Positions 52,338-61,632 of a DNA stretch of 64,000 bases are shown one piece after another. The notes under the pieces were generated by a model, which saw nothing but the letters and a program-made list of their open reading frames with translations, searched no databases and was not told the DNA's origin. The DNA comes from Bradyrhizobium murdochi (GTDB lineage: Bacteria > Pseudomonadota > Alphaproteobacteria > Rhizobiales > Xanthobacteraceae): positions 13,414-77,413 of the forward strand of contig NZ_AXAU01000004.1 in NCBI RefSeq assembly GCF_000472965.1. Reading direction: 5' to 3'. The translations under genes and the position numbers were made by a program. Each line of letters begins with the position of its first letter. Within the stretch, counting starts at the first letter, position 1.

Positions 52338-52426
52338 GGGGACATTATCCGGACTGGAGGACAGCGAGCCTTATGGTGTAACGAGCCGGCCCTGTCGCCT
52401 CAACCCGCGCCGGCTGCAACCCACCC

Positions 52427-53494
52427 CTACTCCACCAGCGCGAATTGCAGCAGCAGATTGCGCTGGATCATCGAGAAATTGTCGTCGGAGATGAGCGTCA
52501 GGACCGTTTCGCCCTCCGGCGTGACATGGGCGTCGATGCCTTCCAGATTGTCGATCTCGCTGCCGAGGTCAGCCTCGAAGATCACGGGGCCGTCGATCAC
52601 CGCGCCGGGGGCGATGGAGGCAAGTGCGATGCGGCGGATGCGGATGCCGACGCCGCCGAGCCAGGAGAATTTGCGTTCGAGCAGCAGCAGCCCGCCGGAC
52701 GGCAGCAGCACCGCGTCGCTGATATCGAAATTGTCGCTGCGGCGGACGCTGAACAGCCCCACCGTCCTGCCGATCAGGAAGGCTGTGATGTTGCCCTGCG
52801 CGTCGAGCCCGCGTTCGGAGAACGCGATCAGTGTTCCCGCCAGCGGCAGGCCCTTCGGCACCACGACAAGTGCCTCGATTCCCTTGTTGTAGGGCAGCTT
52901 GCGCACGCCCAGCGGCAACTGAATCAACTCGCCATGCGCGCGGGTAAATCCTTTGGAAAAGTCGAAGCGCAGGATCTGATTGACGCGCTCCAGACCGACA
53001 TAGACCAGCGAGCCGTCGAGCGCGAGCGCCTCGGTGTCGTACCAGCCGCGCGAGGTGATCGGCTTGCCGTCGTGGCCAAGCACCGGCGAGGCCTCGACAT
53101 CGTCAAGTCCGGTCATCTCGCGGCCCTTGTAGACAATGCGGCCGGTGAACCAGCCCCCCTTGTCGCTGATGGCAATGAAGCGCTCGCCCTTAGGATCCAG
53201 CCGCAGGCCGGACAAGCCGCCGAAGCCGCGGAACCGCGAGGTCAGGATCAGCCCGCTGCGAAATTCGAGCTCGCCGAACCGCACACGCGAGCGGTCGCGG
53301 GTGTCGAACGACTGCAGCGGCCTTGCATTGACGTCAATTGAGACCGGCGCACTGACCGAGAACTCGTCGGGAACGGTCTGCCTCAGTGGCCGCTGAACGG
53401 CGATCTGCGCCAATGCCGCGCCGGGCACGGCAGCCATGGAAAGGCCCGCCGCTGCATATTTCAAAAGGCGGCGGCGGCCTATGAGCGGGGGCAT
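52427..53494 (-). CDS. Exported phytase-like esterase-domain protein
   Basis: This protein of 355 residues has a twin-arginine-type signal (MPPLIGRRRLLKYAAAGLSM, cut near ALAQ) and the esterase-like activity of phytase domain: GGLSGLRLDPKGERFIAISD, KGREMTGLDDVEASPVLGHD, WYDTEALALDGSLVYVGLER and NLEGIDAHVTPEGETVLTLI. It forms a beta-propeller; the substrate is unknown. The ATG at 53494 lies four bases after the cobT stop, so the two are co-transcribed, although no functional link to B12 is known. Confidence 0.87.
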   Translation of the reverse strand: MPPLIGRRRLLKYAAAGLSMAAVPGAALAQIAVQRPLRQTVPDEFSVSAPVSIDVNARPLQSFDTRDRSRVRFGELEFRSGLILTSRFRGFGGLSGLRLDPKGERFIAISDKGGWFTGRIVYKGREMTGLDDVEASPVLGHDGKPITSRGWYDTEALALDGSLVYVGLERVNQILRFDFSKGFTRAHGELIQLPLGVRKLPYNKGIEALVVVPKGLPLAGTLIAFSERGLDAQGNITAFLIGRTVGLFSVRRSDNFDISDAVLLPSGGLLLLERKFSWLGGVGIRIRRIALASIAPGAVIDGPVIFEADLGSEIDNLEGIDAHVTPEGETVLTLISDDNFSMIQRNLLLQFALVE

Positions 53495-53498
53495 GCGC

Positions 53499-55403
53499 TC
53501 ACGAGTGCAGGCGGCGCGGCCGGCGGTGACCGTTGGCAGGCGCGACGCCGTGGGTCTCGCTGAACAGCTCGGCGAGCTTTTCGGTGATGGCGCCGCCGAG
53601 CTCCTCGGCATCGACGATGGTGACAGCGCGGCGATAGTAACGCGTGACGTCGTGACCGATGCCGATCGCGATCAGTTCGACCGGCGAACGGGTCTCGATC
53701 TCCTCGATGATGTGGCGCAGATGCCGCTCGAGGTAATTGCCGGGATTGACCGACAGCGTGGAATCGTCGACCGGCGCACCGTCCGAAATCATCATCAGGA
53801 TCTTGCGCTGCTCGGCCCGGCCGAGCAGCCGCTTGTGCGCCCAATCCAGCGCCTCGCCGTCGATGTTTTCCTTCAGCAGGCCCTCACGCATCATCAGGCC
53901 CAGATTCTTGCGCGAACGGCGCCAGGGCGCGTCGGCGGACTTGTAGATGATGTGGCGGAGATCGTTGAGCCGGCCGGGATTGGCCGGCTTGCCGGCCGCG
54001 AGCCAGGCCTCGCGGGACTGGCCGCCCTTCCAGGCGCGGGTGGTAAAGCCCAAAATCTCCACCTTGACGCCGCAACGCTCCAGCGTGCGCGCGAGAATGT
54101 CGGCGCAAGTTGCCGCCACCGTAATCGGCCGGCCGCGCATCGAACCGGAATTATCGAGGAGCAGCGTCACCACGGTATCGCGGAAGGTCGCTTCCTTCTC
54201 GTGCATGAAGGACAGCGGGTGATAGGGATCGGTGACCACGCGCGACAACCTTGCAGGGTCGAGAATGCCTTCCTCGAGATCGAACTCCCAGGCGCGGTTT
54301 TGCTGCGCCATCAGGCGGCGCTGCAGCCGGTTGGCGAGCCGCGCCACGATGCCCTGCAGATGCGCGAGCTGCTTGTCGAGGTAGGAACGCAGCCGTTCCA
54401 GCTCGTCGTGGTCGCAGAGATCTTCGGCAGCGATGACCTCGTCGAATTTCGGTGCAAAGGCGTGATATTCCGGGCCGCGCGGCTCGTTGGCGCCACGCAT
54501 ATTCGGCCGCGTCGCTTCGCCCGGCGTCTCGTCGTCGCCGAGTTCGCCGTCGTCGAACGTATCTGACGTGGAAGCCTGCGCGCTCTCCATCGCGCTTTCC
54601 GACATTTCGTCGGTGGAAGCCTGCGCCTGGTCGGCGCTCATTTCCTGCGCGGCATCGGAATCGGGCGAGCCCTCGGAGCCGGACTGATCGCTCTCGCCGT
54701 CCTGATTCTCGTCGTCGTTTTCGTCGTCATCGGCGTCCGCATCGCGGTCGTCGCCGAGGTCGAGCGCCGACAAGAGGTCGTGCACGAGATCGCCAAACTT
54801 GGCCTGGTCCTCGGTGACGCGGCTGAGCTTGTCGAGTCGGGTGCCGATTTTATCTTCCAGCGCCGGACGCCAGAGATCGACCATTTTTTTCGCAGCCGCC
54901 GGCGGCGCAAGGCCCGTCAGCCGTTCGCGCACCAGCATCGCCAGCGCATCCGACAGCGGCGCATCGGCGCGGTCGGTGATCTCGTCGTATTTGCCGCGAT
55001 GAAAGTGATCGTCGAGCATCGCGGTAAGGTTCTTCGCCACACCCGCCATCCGCCGCGAACCGATGGCCTCGACACGGGCCTGCTCCACCGCCTCGAACAC
55101 GCCGCGCGCCTGCGGATTTCCCGGCATCAGCTTGCGATGCACCTTGGGATCATGACAGGCGAGCTTCAACGCGACCGAATCGGCGTGCCCGCGCACGATC
55201 GCAGCATCCCGCTTGGTCATCTTGCGCGCCGGCTCGGGCAACCGCGCCTTGCCCGGTGCAAGACCGGGACGCTCGGCTGCGAATGTCACTTCAAGTTCCG
55301 GCGCCTTCGCGATCGCGCGCAAGCACGAGGTCACCGCGCGCTTGAACGGCTCGGTCGGCGCTTCCTTGGATCCGGTGCGGAATTTGGAGTTCGTCGTCGT
55401 CAT
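53499..55403 (-). CDS. cobT: Aerobic cobaltochelatase subunit CobT
   Basis: CobT is one of the AAA+ cofactor subunits that help CobN insert cobalt into hydrogenobyrinic acid a,c-diamide in aerobic B12 synthesis. The 634-residue protein has an N-terminal domain ([20 protein letters not shown]), a strongly acidic Asp/Glu/Ser linker ([16 protein letters not shown] and following) and a C-terminal von Willebrand A domain with the MIDAS motif [16 protein letters not shown]. It lies 60 bases downstream of cobS on the same strand. CobN is not in the window. Confidence 0.95.
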   Translation of the reverse strand: MTTTNSKFRTGSKEAPTEPFKRAVTSCLRAIAKAPELEVTFAAERPGLAPGKARLPEPARKMTKRDAAIVRGHADSVALKLACHDPKVHRKLMPGNPQARGVFEAVEQARVEAIGSRRMAGVAKNLTAMLDDHFHRGKYDEITDRADAPLSDALAMLVRERLTGLAPPAAAKKMVDLWRPALEDKIGTRLDKLSRVTEDQAKFGDLVHDLLSALDLGDDRDADADDDENDDENQDGESDQSGSEGSPDSDAAQEMSADQAQASTDEMSESAMESAQASTSDTFDDGELGDDETPGEATRPNMRGANEPRGPEYHAFAPKFDEVIAAEDLCDHDELERLRSYLDKQLAHLQGIVARLANRLQRRLMAQQNRAWEFDLEEGILDPARLSRVVTDPYHPLSFMHEKEATFRDTVVTLLLDNSGSMRGRPITVAATCADILARTLERCGVKVEILGFTTRAWKGGQSREAWLAAGKPANPGRLNDLRHIIYKSADAPWRRSRKNLGLMMREGLLKENIDGEALDWAHKRLLGRAEQRKILMMISDGAPVDDSTLSVNPGNYLERHLRHIIEEIETRSPVELIAIGIGHDVTRYYRRAVTIVDAEELGGAITEKLAELFSETHGVAPANGHRRPRRLHS

Positions 55404-55419
55404 TACGTTTCTATCACCC

Positions 55420-55462
55420 GTCGTCCCTGCGTCGTATGGGTTCCCGCTTTCGCGGGAACGAC
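55420..55462. repeat. Dispersed palindromic repeat, family B (short form)
   Basis: GTCGTCCCTGCGTCGTATGG with GTTCCCGCTTTCGCGGGAAC and GAC. It forms a compact hairpin exactly between cobS and cobT and could tune the expression ratio of the two subunits. Confidence 0.8.
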
Positions 55463-55464
55463 AG

Positions 55465-56463
55465 TTACGAAAGCGCCACGTTCACCGAACTCTCGGGCAG
55501 CTCCTGGTTGAAGCAGCGCTGATAGAATTCCGCCACCAGCGGCCGCTCAAGTTCGTCACACTTGTTGAGGAAGGTGACGCGGAACGCGAAGCCGATATCG
55601 CCGAAGATGTCGGAGTTCTCGGCCCAGGTGATCACGGTGCGCGGGCTCATTACCGTAGACAAATCGCCATTGGCGAATGCGTTACGGGTGAGGTCGGCCA
55701 GCCGCACCATCTTGTTGACGACATCCCGACCTTCCTGGGTGCGGTAGTGATGCGCCTTGGCCAGCACGATCTCGACTTCCTCGTCATGCGCCAGATAGTT
55801 CAGCGTGGAGACGATCGACCAGCGGTCCATCTGGCCCTGGTTGATCTGCTGGGTGCCGTGATAGAGGCCCGAGGTGTCGCCGAGGCCGACCGTGTTGGCG
55901 GTCGAAAACAGCCGGAACGCCGGGTGCGGCTTGATCACCTTGTTCTGGTCCAACAGCGTCAGGCGGCCGGAGACTTCCAGCACGCGCTGGATCACGAACA
56001 TCACATCGGGGCGGCCGGCGTCGTATTCGTCGAACACCAGCGCGATGTTGTGCTGCAGCGCCCAGGGCAGAATGCCGTCGCGGAATTCGGTGACCTGCTT
56101 GCCGTCCTTGATGACGATCGAATCCTTGCCAACCAGATCGATACGGCTGATGTGGCTGTCCAGGTTGACGCGCACGCACGGCCAGTTCAGCCTTGCGGCG
56201 ACCTGCTCGATATGGGTCGATTTGCCGGTGCCGTGGTAGCCGGTGACCATGACGCGGCGGTTCTTGGCGAAACCGGCGAGAATCGCGAGCGTAGTGGCGC
56301 GGTCGAAGCGGTAGTCCGAATCGACTTCCGGCACATGCGGGTCGACTTCGGCATAGGCCGGCACTTCGAGGTCGCTGTCGATACCGAAAACCTGCCGGAC
56401 CGACACCTTCATGTCGGGCAGTCCGACGGGCTCCGAAACTTTGCTCATGGCGGCGGTCGTCAT
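55465..56463 (-). CDS. cobS: Aerobic cobaltochelatase subunit CobS
   Basis: This 332-residue AAA+ ATPase is the MoxR-type partner of CobT. It has Walker [16 protein letters not shown], Walker [16 protein letters not shown] and sensor region [20 protein letters not shown]. The ATG at 56463 has GGAGGATTG directly upstream; an internal ATG at 56448 (MSKVSEPVG) is an alternative. It heads the cobS-cobT-phytase-like operon. No cobalamin riboswitch was recognised in the 300 bases upstream, which contain only a small inverted repeat (CTTATC-N5-GATAAG at 56590-56606). Confidence 0.95.
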   Translation of the reverse strand: MTTAAMSKVSEPVGLPDMKVSVRQVFGIDSDLEVPAYAEVDPHVPEVDSDYRFDRATTLAILAGFAKNRRVMVTGYHGTGKSTHIEQVAARLNWPCVRVNLDSHISRIDLVGKDSIVIKDGKQVTEFRDGILPWALQHNIALVFDEYDAGRPDVMFVIQRVLEVSGRLTLLDQNKVIKPHPAFRLFSTANTVGLGDTSGLYHGTQQINQGQMDRWSIVSTLNYLAHDEEVEIVLAKAHHYRTQEGRDVVNKMVRLADLTRNAFANGDLSTVMSPRTVITWAENSDIFGDIGFAFRVTFLNKCDELERPLVAEFYQRCFNQELPESSVNVALS

Positions 56464-56765
56464 CAATCCTCCGAGGTCCCGGGCGTTCCCGAAACCAGAT
56501 CTGTTGAATGGCTGCGGATGGGGGCTAACGCGAACCTAGCAGAGAGCAGGGGCCGGCAGAAGCCCGCGGCGCAATCAAAGTTCCATTGCCTTATCATTGA
56601 GATAAGCCATCTCTCAGGTTTTTGGAGGGCTGCTCTGCGAATCACGCCGCACTTTTGCCGCCTTGACCACTTCGCCGAGGCCATGCCGAAGGTCTGCCGG
56701 TACTTTCGGCCCCTGCCCGGGCCTGGTAGCTCTGGGCGCAGGCGGCCACCCGCAGGACGGCAATT

Positions 56766-57425
56766 GTGACTTCATTCCTCGATCCCGTGATTGCAGTCGT
56801 ATCGGCCCATCCGTGGCTGGCCTACCTGACGCTATTTCTGGCGGCCCTTTTGGAAGCGATCCCGCTCGCAGGCGCGCTGGTGCCGGGCTCGACCATCATC
56901 CTTGCGCTGAGTGCGCTGGTGCCCGGCGGCGAACTGAAGCTGTGGGGCGTGCTGGCGGCCGCGATTGCCGGGGCGTTGCTGGGTGACGGTACGGCGTTCT
57001 GGGCCGGCCATCGCTCGCAACGCGAAATTCTCAACGCCTGGCCGATGTCGAAATATCCAGGCGTGATGACGCAGAGCGAGACGTTCTTCCACCGCTGGGG
57101 AACGCTGGCGGTGTTGTTCGCGCGCTTTGTGCCGGCGATCCGCGCCTTCGTACCGGTCACCGCGGGCGCGCTCGGAATGCCTCCGATGCTTTTCTTCGGT
57201 GTCAATATCCCGGCGGTACTCGCCTGGGCGTTGGCGCATGTGTTGCCAGGTGTGCTCGCGGTCTCGGCGTTGCATGAATATGCCGGTCTGCCGCATCACC
57301 AACACATCGGCAAGCATCTGTGGATTCTGGCCGTGTTCGCGACGGCGATTATCACGTTCGGCATCTGGGCACTGCGCCGCCGTCAGGCGCGGACGGGGCT
57401 CCGTCCCGGTGCGGGGCCGACATAG
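56766..57425 (+). CDS. DedA-family membrane protein
   Basis: This 219-residue integral membrane protein has the DedA/SNARE-associated fold: LAYLTLFLAALLEAIPLAGA with re-entrant GALVPGSTIILALSALVPGG, GDGTAFWAGHRSQREIL, then FARFVPAIRAFVPVTAGALG, the conserved F-x-R-x-x-P-x-x-R motif of the family. DedA proteins act as undecaprenyl-phosphate or phospholipid flippases. The start is a GTG at 56766. Its 3' end overlaps the convergent citrate synthase-like gene by 43 bases. Confidence 0.9.
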   Translation: MTSFLDPVIAVVSAHPWLAYLTLFLAALLEAIPLAGALVPGSTIILALSALVPGGELKLWGVLAAAIAGALLGDGTAFWAGHRSQREILNAWPMSKYPGVMTQSETFFHRWGTLAVLFARFVPAIRAFVPVTAGALGMPPMLFFGVNIPAVLAWALAHVLPGVLAVSALHEYAGLPHHQHIGKHLWILAVFATAIITFGIWALRRRQARTGLRPGAGPT

Positions 57426-58600
57426 CGCGCGCGGGGCCGGATCAGCCGGCCATGGCGCAATTGCTCGCAGGCATGCGCGATCCATCCGACCGTTCGCGCC
57501 ATGGAAAACAACACCAGTTCATGGCCCGGCGGCAGGCCGAGCGTGTGCACCAGCACCGCAAGGGCATAGTCGATATTGACGAACTCGCCGGTCGCTTCGG
57601 CGATCCGCTCCGGGATTTCGTGGGTAAACTTACGGTCTGCGCCCGAGCGTGCCAACGCCTCCAAGAGCGCCCACGCGCGGGGGTCGCCATGCTTATAGAC
57701 GCCATGACCAAAGCCCGCGAAACGCTCGCCGAGCGCGACGCGCTCGCGGATGACGGGGGCGACCTCGCCGTTGGCGAGCGTCTTCAGAAGCTGCGCCGCC
57801 AGCACGCCGGCGCCACCGTGCTTCGGGCCTTTCAGCGCGACGAGACCGGCGATCATGGCATCGTAGAGATTTAGCCCGGTCGAGGCCGCGCAGCGCACGG
57901 TAAAGGTCGAGGCATTCAGCTCATGATCGGCCAGCAGCACCAGCGCGCGGCGGATCAGATCGGCCGCGTGCTTGTGCTCCGGCGCCCAGACGCGCGCGAT
58001 CTGCAAGTGAAGCGGCTTTGCCGAGGATTTGGCGTTCAGCATGGTCGCGACCACGAGGCGCATGATGCGGCCACCCAGCATCGCGCGCTCTTCGTCGGCG
58101 CGGGTGAAGGCCCTCGGATCAGCTCTGGCGGCGAGCGCCAGCACGGCGATGGCGCGATCGATCGCGTTTGCCCCTCGTGCGGCCTCGGCCACTGCGCGCA
58201 TTTCGTCCGACACAACGGGACAATTGTTCTGATCAAAGGGATCGACGCCGGTCACGTCCCACAACAGCGTCGCGGCGTGTTCGAGCGTGTCGCGCTCGGC
58301 GAGATCGATGCAGTTGACGCCGCGATAGATCGCGCCGTCCTCGGTGATGGTTCCGACGGCCGAATCCAGCACCGGCAGATCGGCGTCGAAGCTGCGCAGG
58401 CCGCGCGGCTCCGGCGATGGCGCGCGCCGCTCTTTCAGCGTGCGGACGTCCTCGGCCCGGTAGCGGTGGCTGCGGGAATCCTCCGACGGTTCCGAGCGGA
58501 TCAGGCCACGGCTGACATAGGCGTAGAGGGTTGCCTGGGAGATCGCGAGCTCGGCGGAGGCCTCGCGGGCCGAGAGGTAAAGGCCGGGGGATTTTTTCAT
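57383..58600 (-). CDS. Citrate synthase-like protein with N-terminal DNA-binding domain
   Basis: This 405-residue fusion begins with a MerR/Xis-type winged helix (residues 8-57: LSAREASAELAISQATLYAY, RGLIRSEPSEDSRSHRYRAE) followed by a citrate synthase fold. The catalytic positions are kept: His226 in ADHELNAST, His261 in GPKHGGAG, GFGHGVYKHGDPR and Asp344 in FVNIDYALAVL. It is either an active enzyme that also binds DNA or a regulator that senses acyl-CoA or oxaloacetate. It is divergent from the second citrate synthase gene across 73 bases containing clear palindromes. Overlaps the DedA gene end. Confidence 0.88.
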   Translation of the reverse strand: MKKSPGLYLSAREASAELAISQATLYAYVSRGLIRSEPSEDSRSHRYRAEDVRTLKERRAPSPEPRGLRSFDADLPVLDSAVGTITEDGAIYRGVNCIDLAERDTLEHAATLLWDVTGVDPFDQNNCPVVSDEMRAVAEAARGANAIDRAIAVLALAARADPRAFTRADEERAMLGGRIMRLVVATMLNAKSSAKPLHLQIARVWAPEHKHAADLIRRALVLLADHELNASTFTVRCAASTGLNLYDAMIAGLVALKGPKHGGAGVLAAQLLKTLANGEVAPVIRERVALGERFAGFGHGVYKHGDPRAWALLEALARSGADRKFTHEIPERIAEATGEFVNIDYALAVLVHTLGLPPGHELVLFSMARTVGWIAHACEQLRHGRLIRPRARYVGPAPGRSPVRA

Positions 58601-58601
58601 A

Positions 58602-58628
58602 TTGATTTACATAATCAAGATTGATCAA
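58602..58628. promoter_or_regulatory. Candidate operator between divergent citrate synthase genes
   Basis: A perfect inverted repeat TTGATT-TACAT-AATCAA (58602-58618) is followed two bases later by the palindrome TTGATCAA (58621-58628). This AT-rich stretch stands out in GC-rich DNA and lies exactly at the start of the DNA-binding citrate synthase gene, two bases from its ATG. It is the obvious site for autoregulation by that protein. Confidence 0.55.
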
Positions 58629-58673
58629 GTTGTCGAGGGGCCCGACCTTTGCAGCAGGCAAAGGAGAGCTCTC

Positions 58674-59765
58674 ATGAACATGCAGATTTCCAAGACCCCG
58701 ATCGGTCTCGACGGCATTCCGGCCGCCGAAACCGTCCTCAGCCATGTCGACGGCGAGCGCGGCGAACTGATCATCGCCGGCGAGCGGATCGGCGACCTCG
58801 CGGGCAGGTCGAGTTTTGAAGGCGTGACCGCGCGGCTGTGGAACGCCGCAATGGGAACCTCGCTCAACGAAGCCAATGTGCGCTCACGGCTCGGCGCGGC
58901 GCGGGAACGCGCATTCGCACGGCTACCCGAATTGCTGCCGGCAACGCGTGGCATGTCGATTGTCGACGGCTTTCGTGCAGCCGTTGCCGGCCTGCGCGGC
59001 GAGAACGGACTTGAGCACGAGGCGACCATCGTCGGCGCGTTGCCTGTGATTGCCGGCGCGCTGCTGCAGCGGGCCAAAGGCGAGGACCCGATCGCGCCCG
59101 ACCCGACCGTTGGCCATGCCGCCGACACGCTGTCGATGCTGCGCGGCCGCAAAGCCGCACCGCGCGAGATCACCGCGCTGGACACCTACTTCGTCACGGT
59201 GTGCGACCACGGCATGAACGCGTCGACCTTCACGACGCGCGTCGTAGCCTCGACGCAAGCGGATTTGTTCGCGGCCGTCACGGCCGGCTATTGCGCGCTG
59301 ACAGGGCCGCTGCATGGCGGCGCGCCTGAGCCGGTGCTGGAGATGCTGGATGCGATCGGCTCGACCGAGCGCATCAAGCCGTGGGTCGACAGCGCACTGG
59401 CCCGCGGCGAGCGGCTGATGGGATTCGGCCACCGCATCTATCGCGTCCGCGACCCACGCGCAGATGTGCTCAAGCGCGCGATCGAGCGGCTCGCAGGAGG
59501 CGGCGCCGATCTGCCGTTCGCGGGCGAGGTCGAGGCCTACATCCGCGACGCATTGCGCCGGAAAAATCCGGAGCGCCCGCTCGATACCAATGTGGAGTTC
59601 TTCACCGCAATCCTGCTCGACGCGCTGAAAATTCCGCGGCAGGCGTTTACGCCGATCTTTGCGGTGGCGCGCGCCGCAGGCTGGACCGCGCATGCCCGCG
59701 AGCAGCAGCGTGGCGGCCGGCTGATCCGGCCGAGTTCGGCGTATGTCGGACCAATGCCGGGTTGA
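58674..59765 (+). CDS. Citrate/2-methylcitrate synthase-like protein
   Basis: This 363-residue protein has the citrate synthase fold without extra domains: DHGMNASTF (His179), GPLHGGAPEP (His214) and GFGHRIYRVRDPR (His253). The catalytic Asp position reads Glu308 (TNVEFFTAIL), unlike the divergent paralogue, which keeps Asp. It may be a methylcitrate synthase or a citrate synthase with changed activity. AAAGGAGAGCTCTC before the ATG at 58674 decides the start. The gene is divergent from the DNA-binding paralogue and probably under its control. Confidence 0.88.
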   Translation: MNMQISKTPIGLDGIPAAETVLSHVDGERGELIIAGERIGDLAGRSSFEGVTARLWNAAMGTSLNEANVRSRLGAARERAFARLPELLPATRGMSIVDGFRAAVAGLRGENGLEHEATIVGALPVIAGALLQRAKGEDPIAPDPTVGHAADTLSMLRGRKAAPREITALDTYFVTVCDHGMNASTFTTRVVASTQADLFAAVTAGYCALTGPLHGGAPEPVLEMLDAIGSTERIKPWVDSALARGERLMGFGHRIYRVRDPRADVLKRAIERLAGGGADLPFAGEVEAYIRDALRRKNPERPLDTNVEFFTAILLDALKIPRQAFTPIFAVARAAGWTAHAREQQRGGRLIRPSSAYVGPMPG

Positions 59766-59812
59766 GCGGGCAAAACCGTCTGCACGGCAACTGCAGCGCC
59801 ATCATCTCCGCT

Positions 59813-59932
59813 GTCGTCCCTGCGAATGCAGGGACCCATACGCCGCGGCCCATGGAAAGGGCATACGGGTAGACAGCTTTCTCTATCGATTAGTGCCGGT
59901 GGTTATGGGTCCCTGCTTTCGCGGGGGACGAC
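59813..59932. repeat. Dispersed palindromic repeat, family B (full element)
   Basis: GTCGTCCCTGCGAATGCAGG at the left and a GGTCCCTGCTTTCGCGGGGG end plus ACGAC at the right. CCCATACGCCGCGGC and GGTGGTTATGGGTCCCTGC are shared with the copy at 19471. It lies between two convergent genes. Confidence 0.85.
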
Positions 59933-59945
59933 GATGAATAGTGCG

Positions 59946-60593
59946 CTACGCGCGCACCACCGTCTTCAGATAATTATACGCCTTGATGATCTCGATCAGG
60001 CGGTCCTCGGTGGAGCGGTCGCCGCCATTGGCGTCGGGATGGTGCTGCTTGACCAGCGCCTTGTACTTGGCCTTGACGTCATCGAGCGTTGCTTCGGCGG
60101 AAAGCCCCATCACCTGCAGCGCCTTGCGCTCGGCGTTCATCACCTTGCGCGTTTCGGTCTTGGCCTGCGCGCCCGGCCCCGGCCGCCAGCGGCCGCGACC
60201 GTTGAGCTCGGAGAACATGCTGAATGGATCCGCGGCGCCGTCAAAGTCCTCGGCGCTGGGCTGCTTGCCTTTCTTGCCGGCGGTATTGGCGCCCATCTTC
60301 CAGGTCGGGCGATGGCCGGTCAGCGCATCCTTCTGGTAGCGCGCGACGGCATCGGCGTTCATGCCCTGGAAGAAATTGTAGGACTGGTTGTATTCGCGCA
60401 CGTGGTTGAGACAGAAGTGCCAGTACTCGCGGGAATTCTCCCGGCCCTTGGGCGCGCGGTGCGGGCCCTTGTTCTGGCAGCCCGCCCACTCGCACATGGC
60501 GGCTTCCTCGCGCGCCTGCGCCTGCTGCTTCGCACTCAGCTTGTTGGGCTTGATGCGAATGGAATCGAAGAACTTGGATGAATCAATCGGCAT
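59946..60593 (-). CDS. J-domain protein with N-terminal Cys/His motif
   Basis: This 215-residue protein has a C-terminal J domain (MGLSAEATLDDVKAKYKALV then KQHHPDANGG with HPD at 185-187), which stimulates an Hsp70 partner. The N-terminal half contains Cys34-x4-Cys39 and Cys61-x2-His64 (MCEWAGCQNKG, HFCLNHVREYN), a likely zinc-binding site, unlike classical DnaJ order. It is a conserved alphaproteobacterial architecture. It is divergent from the BolA gene, which is a usual neighbour. Confidence 0.9.
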   Translation of the reverse strand: MPIDSSKFFDSIRIKPNKLSAKQQAQAREEAAMCEWAGCQNKGPHRAPKGRENSREYWHFCLNHVREYNQSYNFFQGMNADAVARYQKDALTGHRPTWKMGANTAGKKGKQPSAEDFDGAADPFSMFSELNGRGRWRPGPGAQAKTETRKVMNAERKALQVMGLSAEATLDDVKAKYKALVKQHHPDANGGDRSTEDRLIEIIKAYNYLKTVVRA

Positions 60594-60702
60594 GGCTGAC
60601 TATGACTACGCAATGCGAAAGGCTTCAAGTCTTGACATTGCGAATACCTCTATTCGGATGCGCCATTGACGGGAAGCCGACACAGAATTATCTGCCGCCA
60701 TC

Positions 60703-60978
60703 ATGAGCACCAGGGACATTATCATAAACAAGTTGCGTGAAGCTTTCTTGCCGGAAAGCCTCGACGTCGCGGACGAATCTCATCTGCATGAGGGCCATGC
60801 GGGCCACCGGCCAGGCGGTGAGACGCATTTCAGGGTCTATATCGTATCTGAAGCCTTCGAAGGGAAGAGCCGGGTTGAACGCCACCGCATGGTAAATGCG
60901 ACACTTGCGGCGGAACTTGGGGGCTCCGTCCATTCACTCGCCATCAGGGCGCAGGCGCCCCGGGAGGGTCAGGGCTGA
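60703..60978 (+). CDS. BolA-family protein
   Basis: This 91-residue protein has the BolA fold: IINKLREAFLPESLDVADES, LHEGHAGHRPGGETHFRVYI (His-rich loop) and SRVERHRMVNATLAAELGGS with the ERHRxVN helix. BolA proteins pair with monothiol glutaredoxins and bind iron-sulphur clusters, linking to iron control and envelope morphology. The nearby glutaredoxin is not in the window. It is divergent from the J-domain gene across 109 bases. Confidence 0.93.
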   Translation: MSTRDIIINKLREAFLPESLDVADESHLHEGHAGHRPGGETHFRVYIVSEAFEGKSRVERHRMVNATLAAELGGSVHSLAIRAQAPREGQG

Positions 60979-61165
60979 CGAGCCCGATCAGCCCGATCCT
61001 GAAGTGCGCCGACAGACAGGCCGAAGACCTGTGGCTTTTGCTCAAGATCGCGCAGACGGCACAACCGTTTTGATTTATCTGTTGACTGCTGGGCGATGGA
61101 CGCAGTTCCATCCGAACCGGGGCCGGAGCGGCCCCAATGCCATCGCCGCTCGATAGGGTCGTCCG

Positions 61166-61609
61166 ATGCAGCATTGGGTACGCTTCAGATGGGCCGTGGC
61201 CGTGATGGCCCTGGTTGCAGTCTCGTCAACCAAGGCACAAGCGCTGGACATGCCGAGCCCGTTTGTCCAGGAGGTGCTCATCAAGAGCATTCTCGTGACT
61301 CTCAACGACGCGGTGGCATCGGACAATTTCACGGTCCTGCACGCCAAGATTTCAAAGCCGTTCCGCGATCAGTTTCCGCCCGACAAGCTGCGGGCTGTCT
61401 TCAAGGACCTGGTCGAGAAGCACGCCGTGTTCGATGCGATCGTCGCCAGCCCGGTCATTCCGGAGGAGGACGCAAAGATCGATGACAAGGGCGTGTTGCG
61501 CTTGAAGGGCCGCTTCGACACCGCGCCGAAAAAGGTGAAGTACCAGCTCGGTTTCATTCCCTCCGACGGCCAATGGAAACTCTCTGGCGTCACGATCGAT
61601 ATTGAATAG
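61166..61609 (+). CDS. Small exported hypothetical protein
   Basis: This 147-residue protein has a signal peptide (FRWAVAVMALVAVSSTKAQA, cut near LDMPS) and a compact mature domain with NDAVASDNFTVLHAKISKPF and the C-terminal VKYQLGFIPSDGQWKLSGVT, which resembles the DUF4864/NTF2-like pattern of small periplasmic proteins. This similarity is an impression only. The ATG at 61166 is the only good start. It converges on the CorC-type gene. Confidence 0.75.
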   Translation: MQHWVRFRWAVAVMALVAVSSTKAQALDMPSPFVQEVLIKSILVTLNDAVASDNFTVLHAKISKPFRDQFPPDKLRAVFKDLVEKHAVFDAIVASPVIPEEDAKIDDKGVLRLKGRFDTAPKKVKYQLGFIPSDGQWKLSGVTIDIE

Positions 61610-61632
61610 TCCCGTCATGCGCGGAGCGGCGC

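Noticed and set aside
56464..56765. Cobalamin riboswitch upstream of cobS
   Set aside because: No B12-box-like sequence or matching multi-stem layout was recognised; only a short CTTATC-N5-GATAAG repeat is present.
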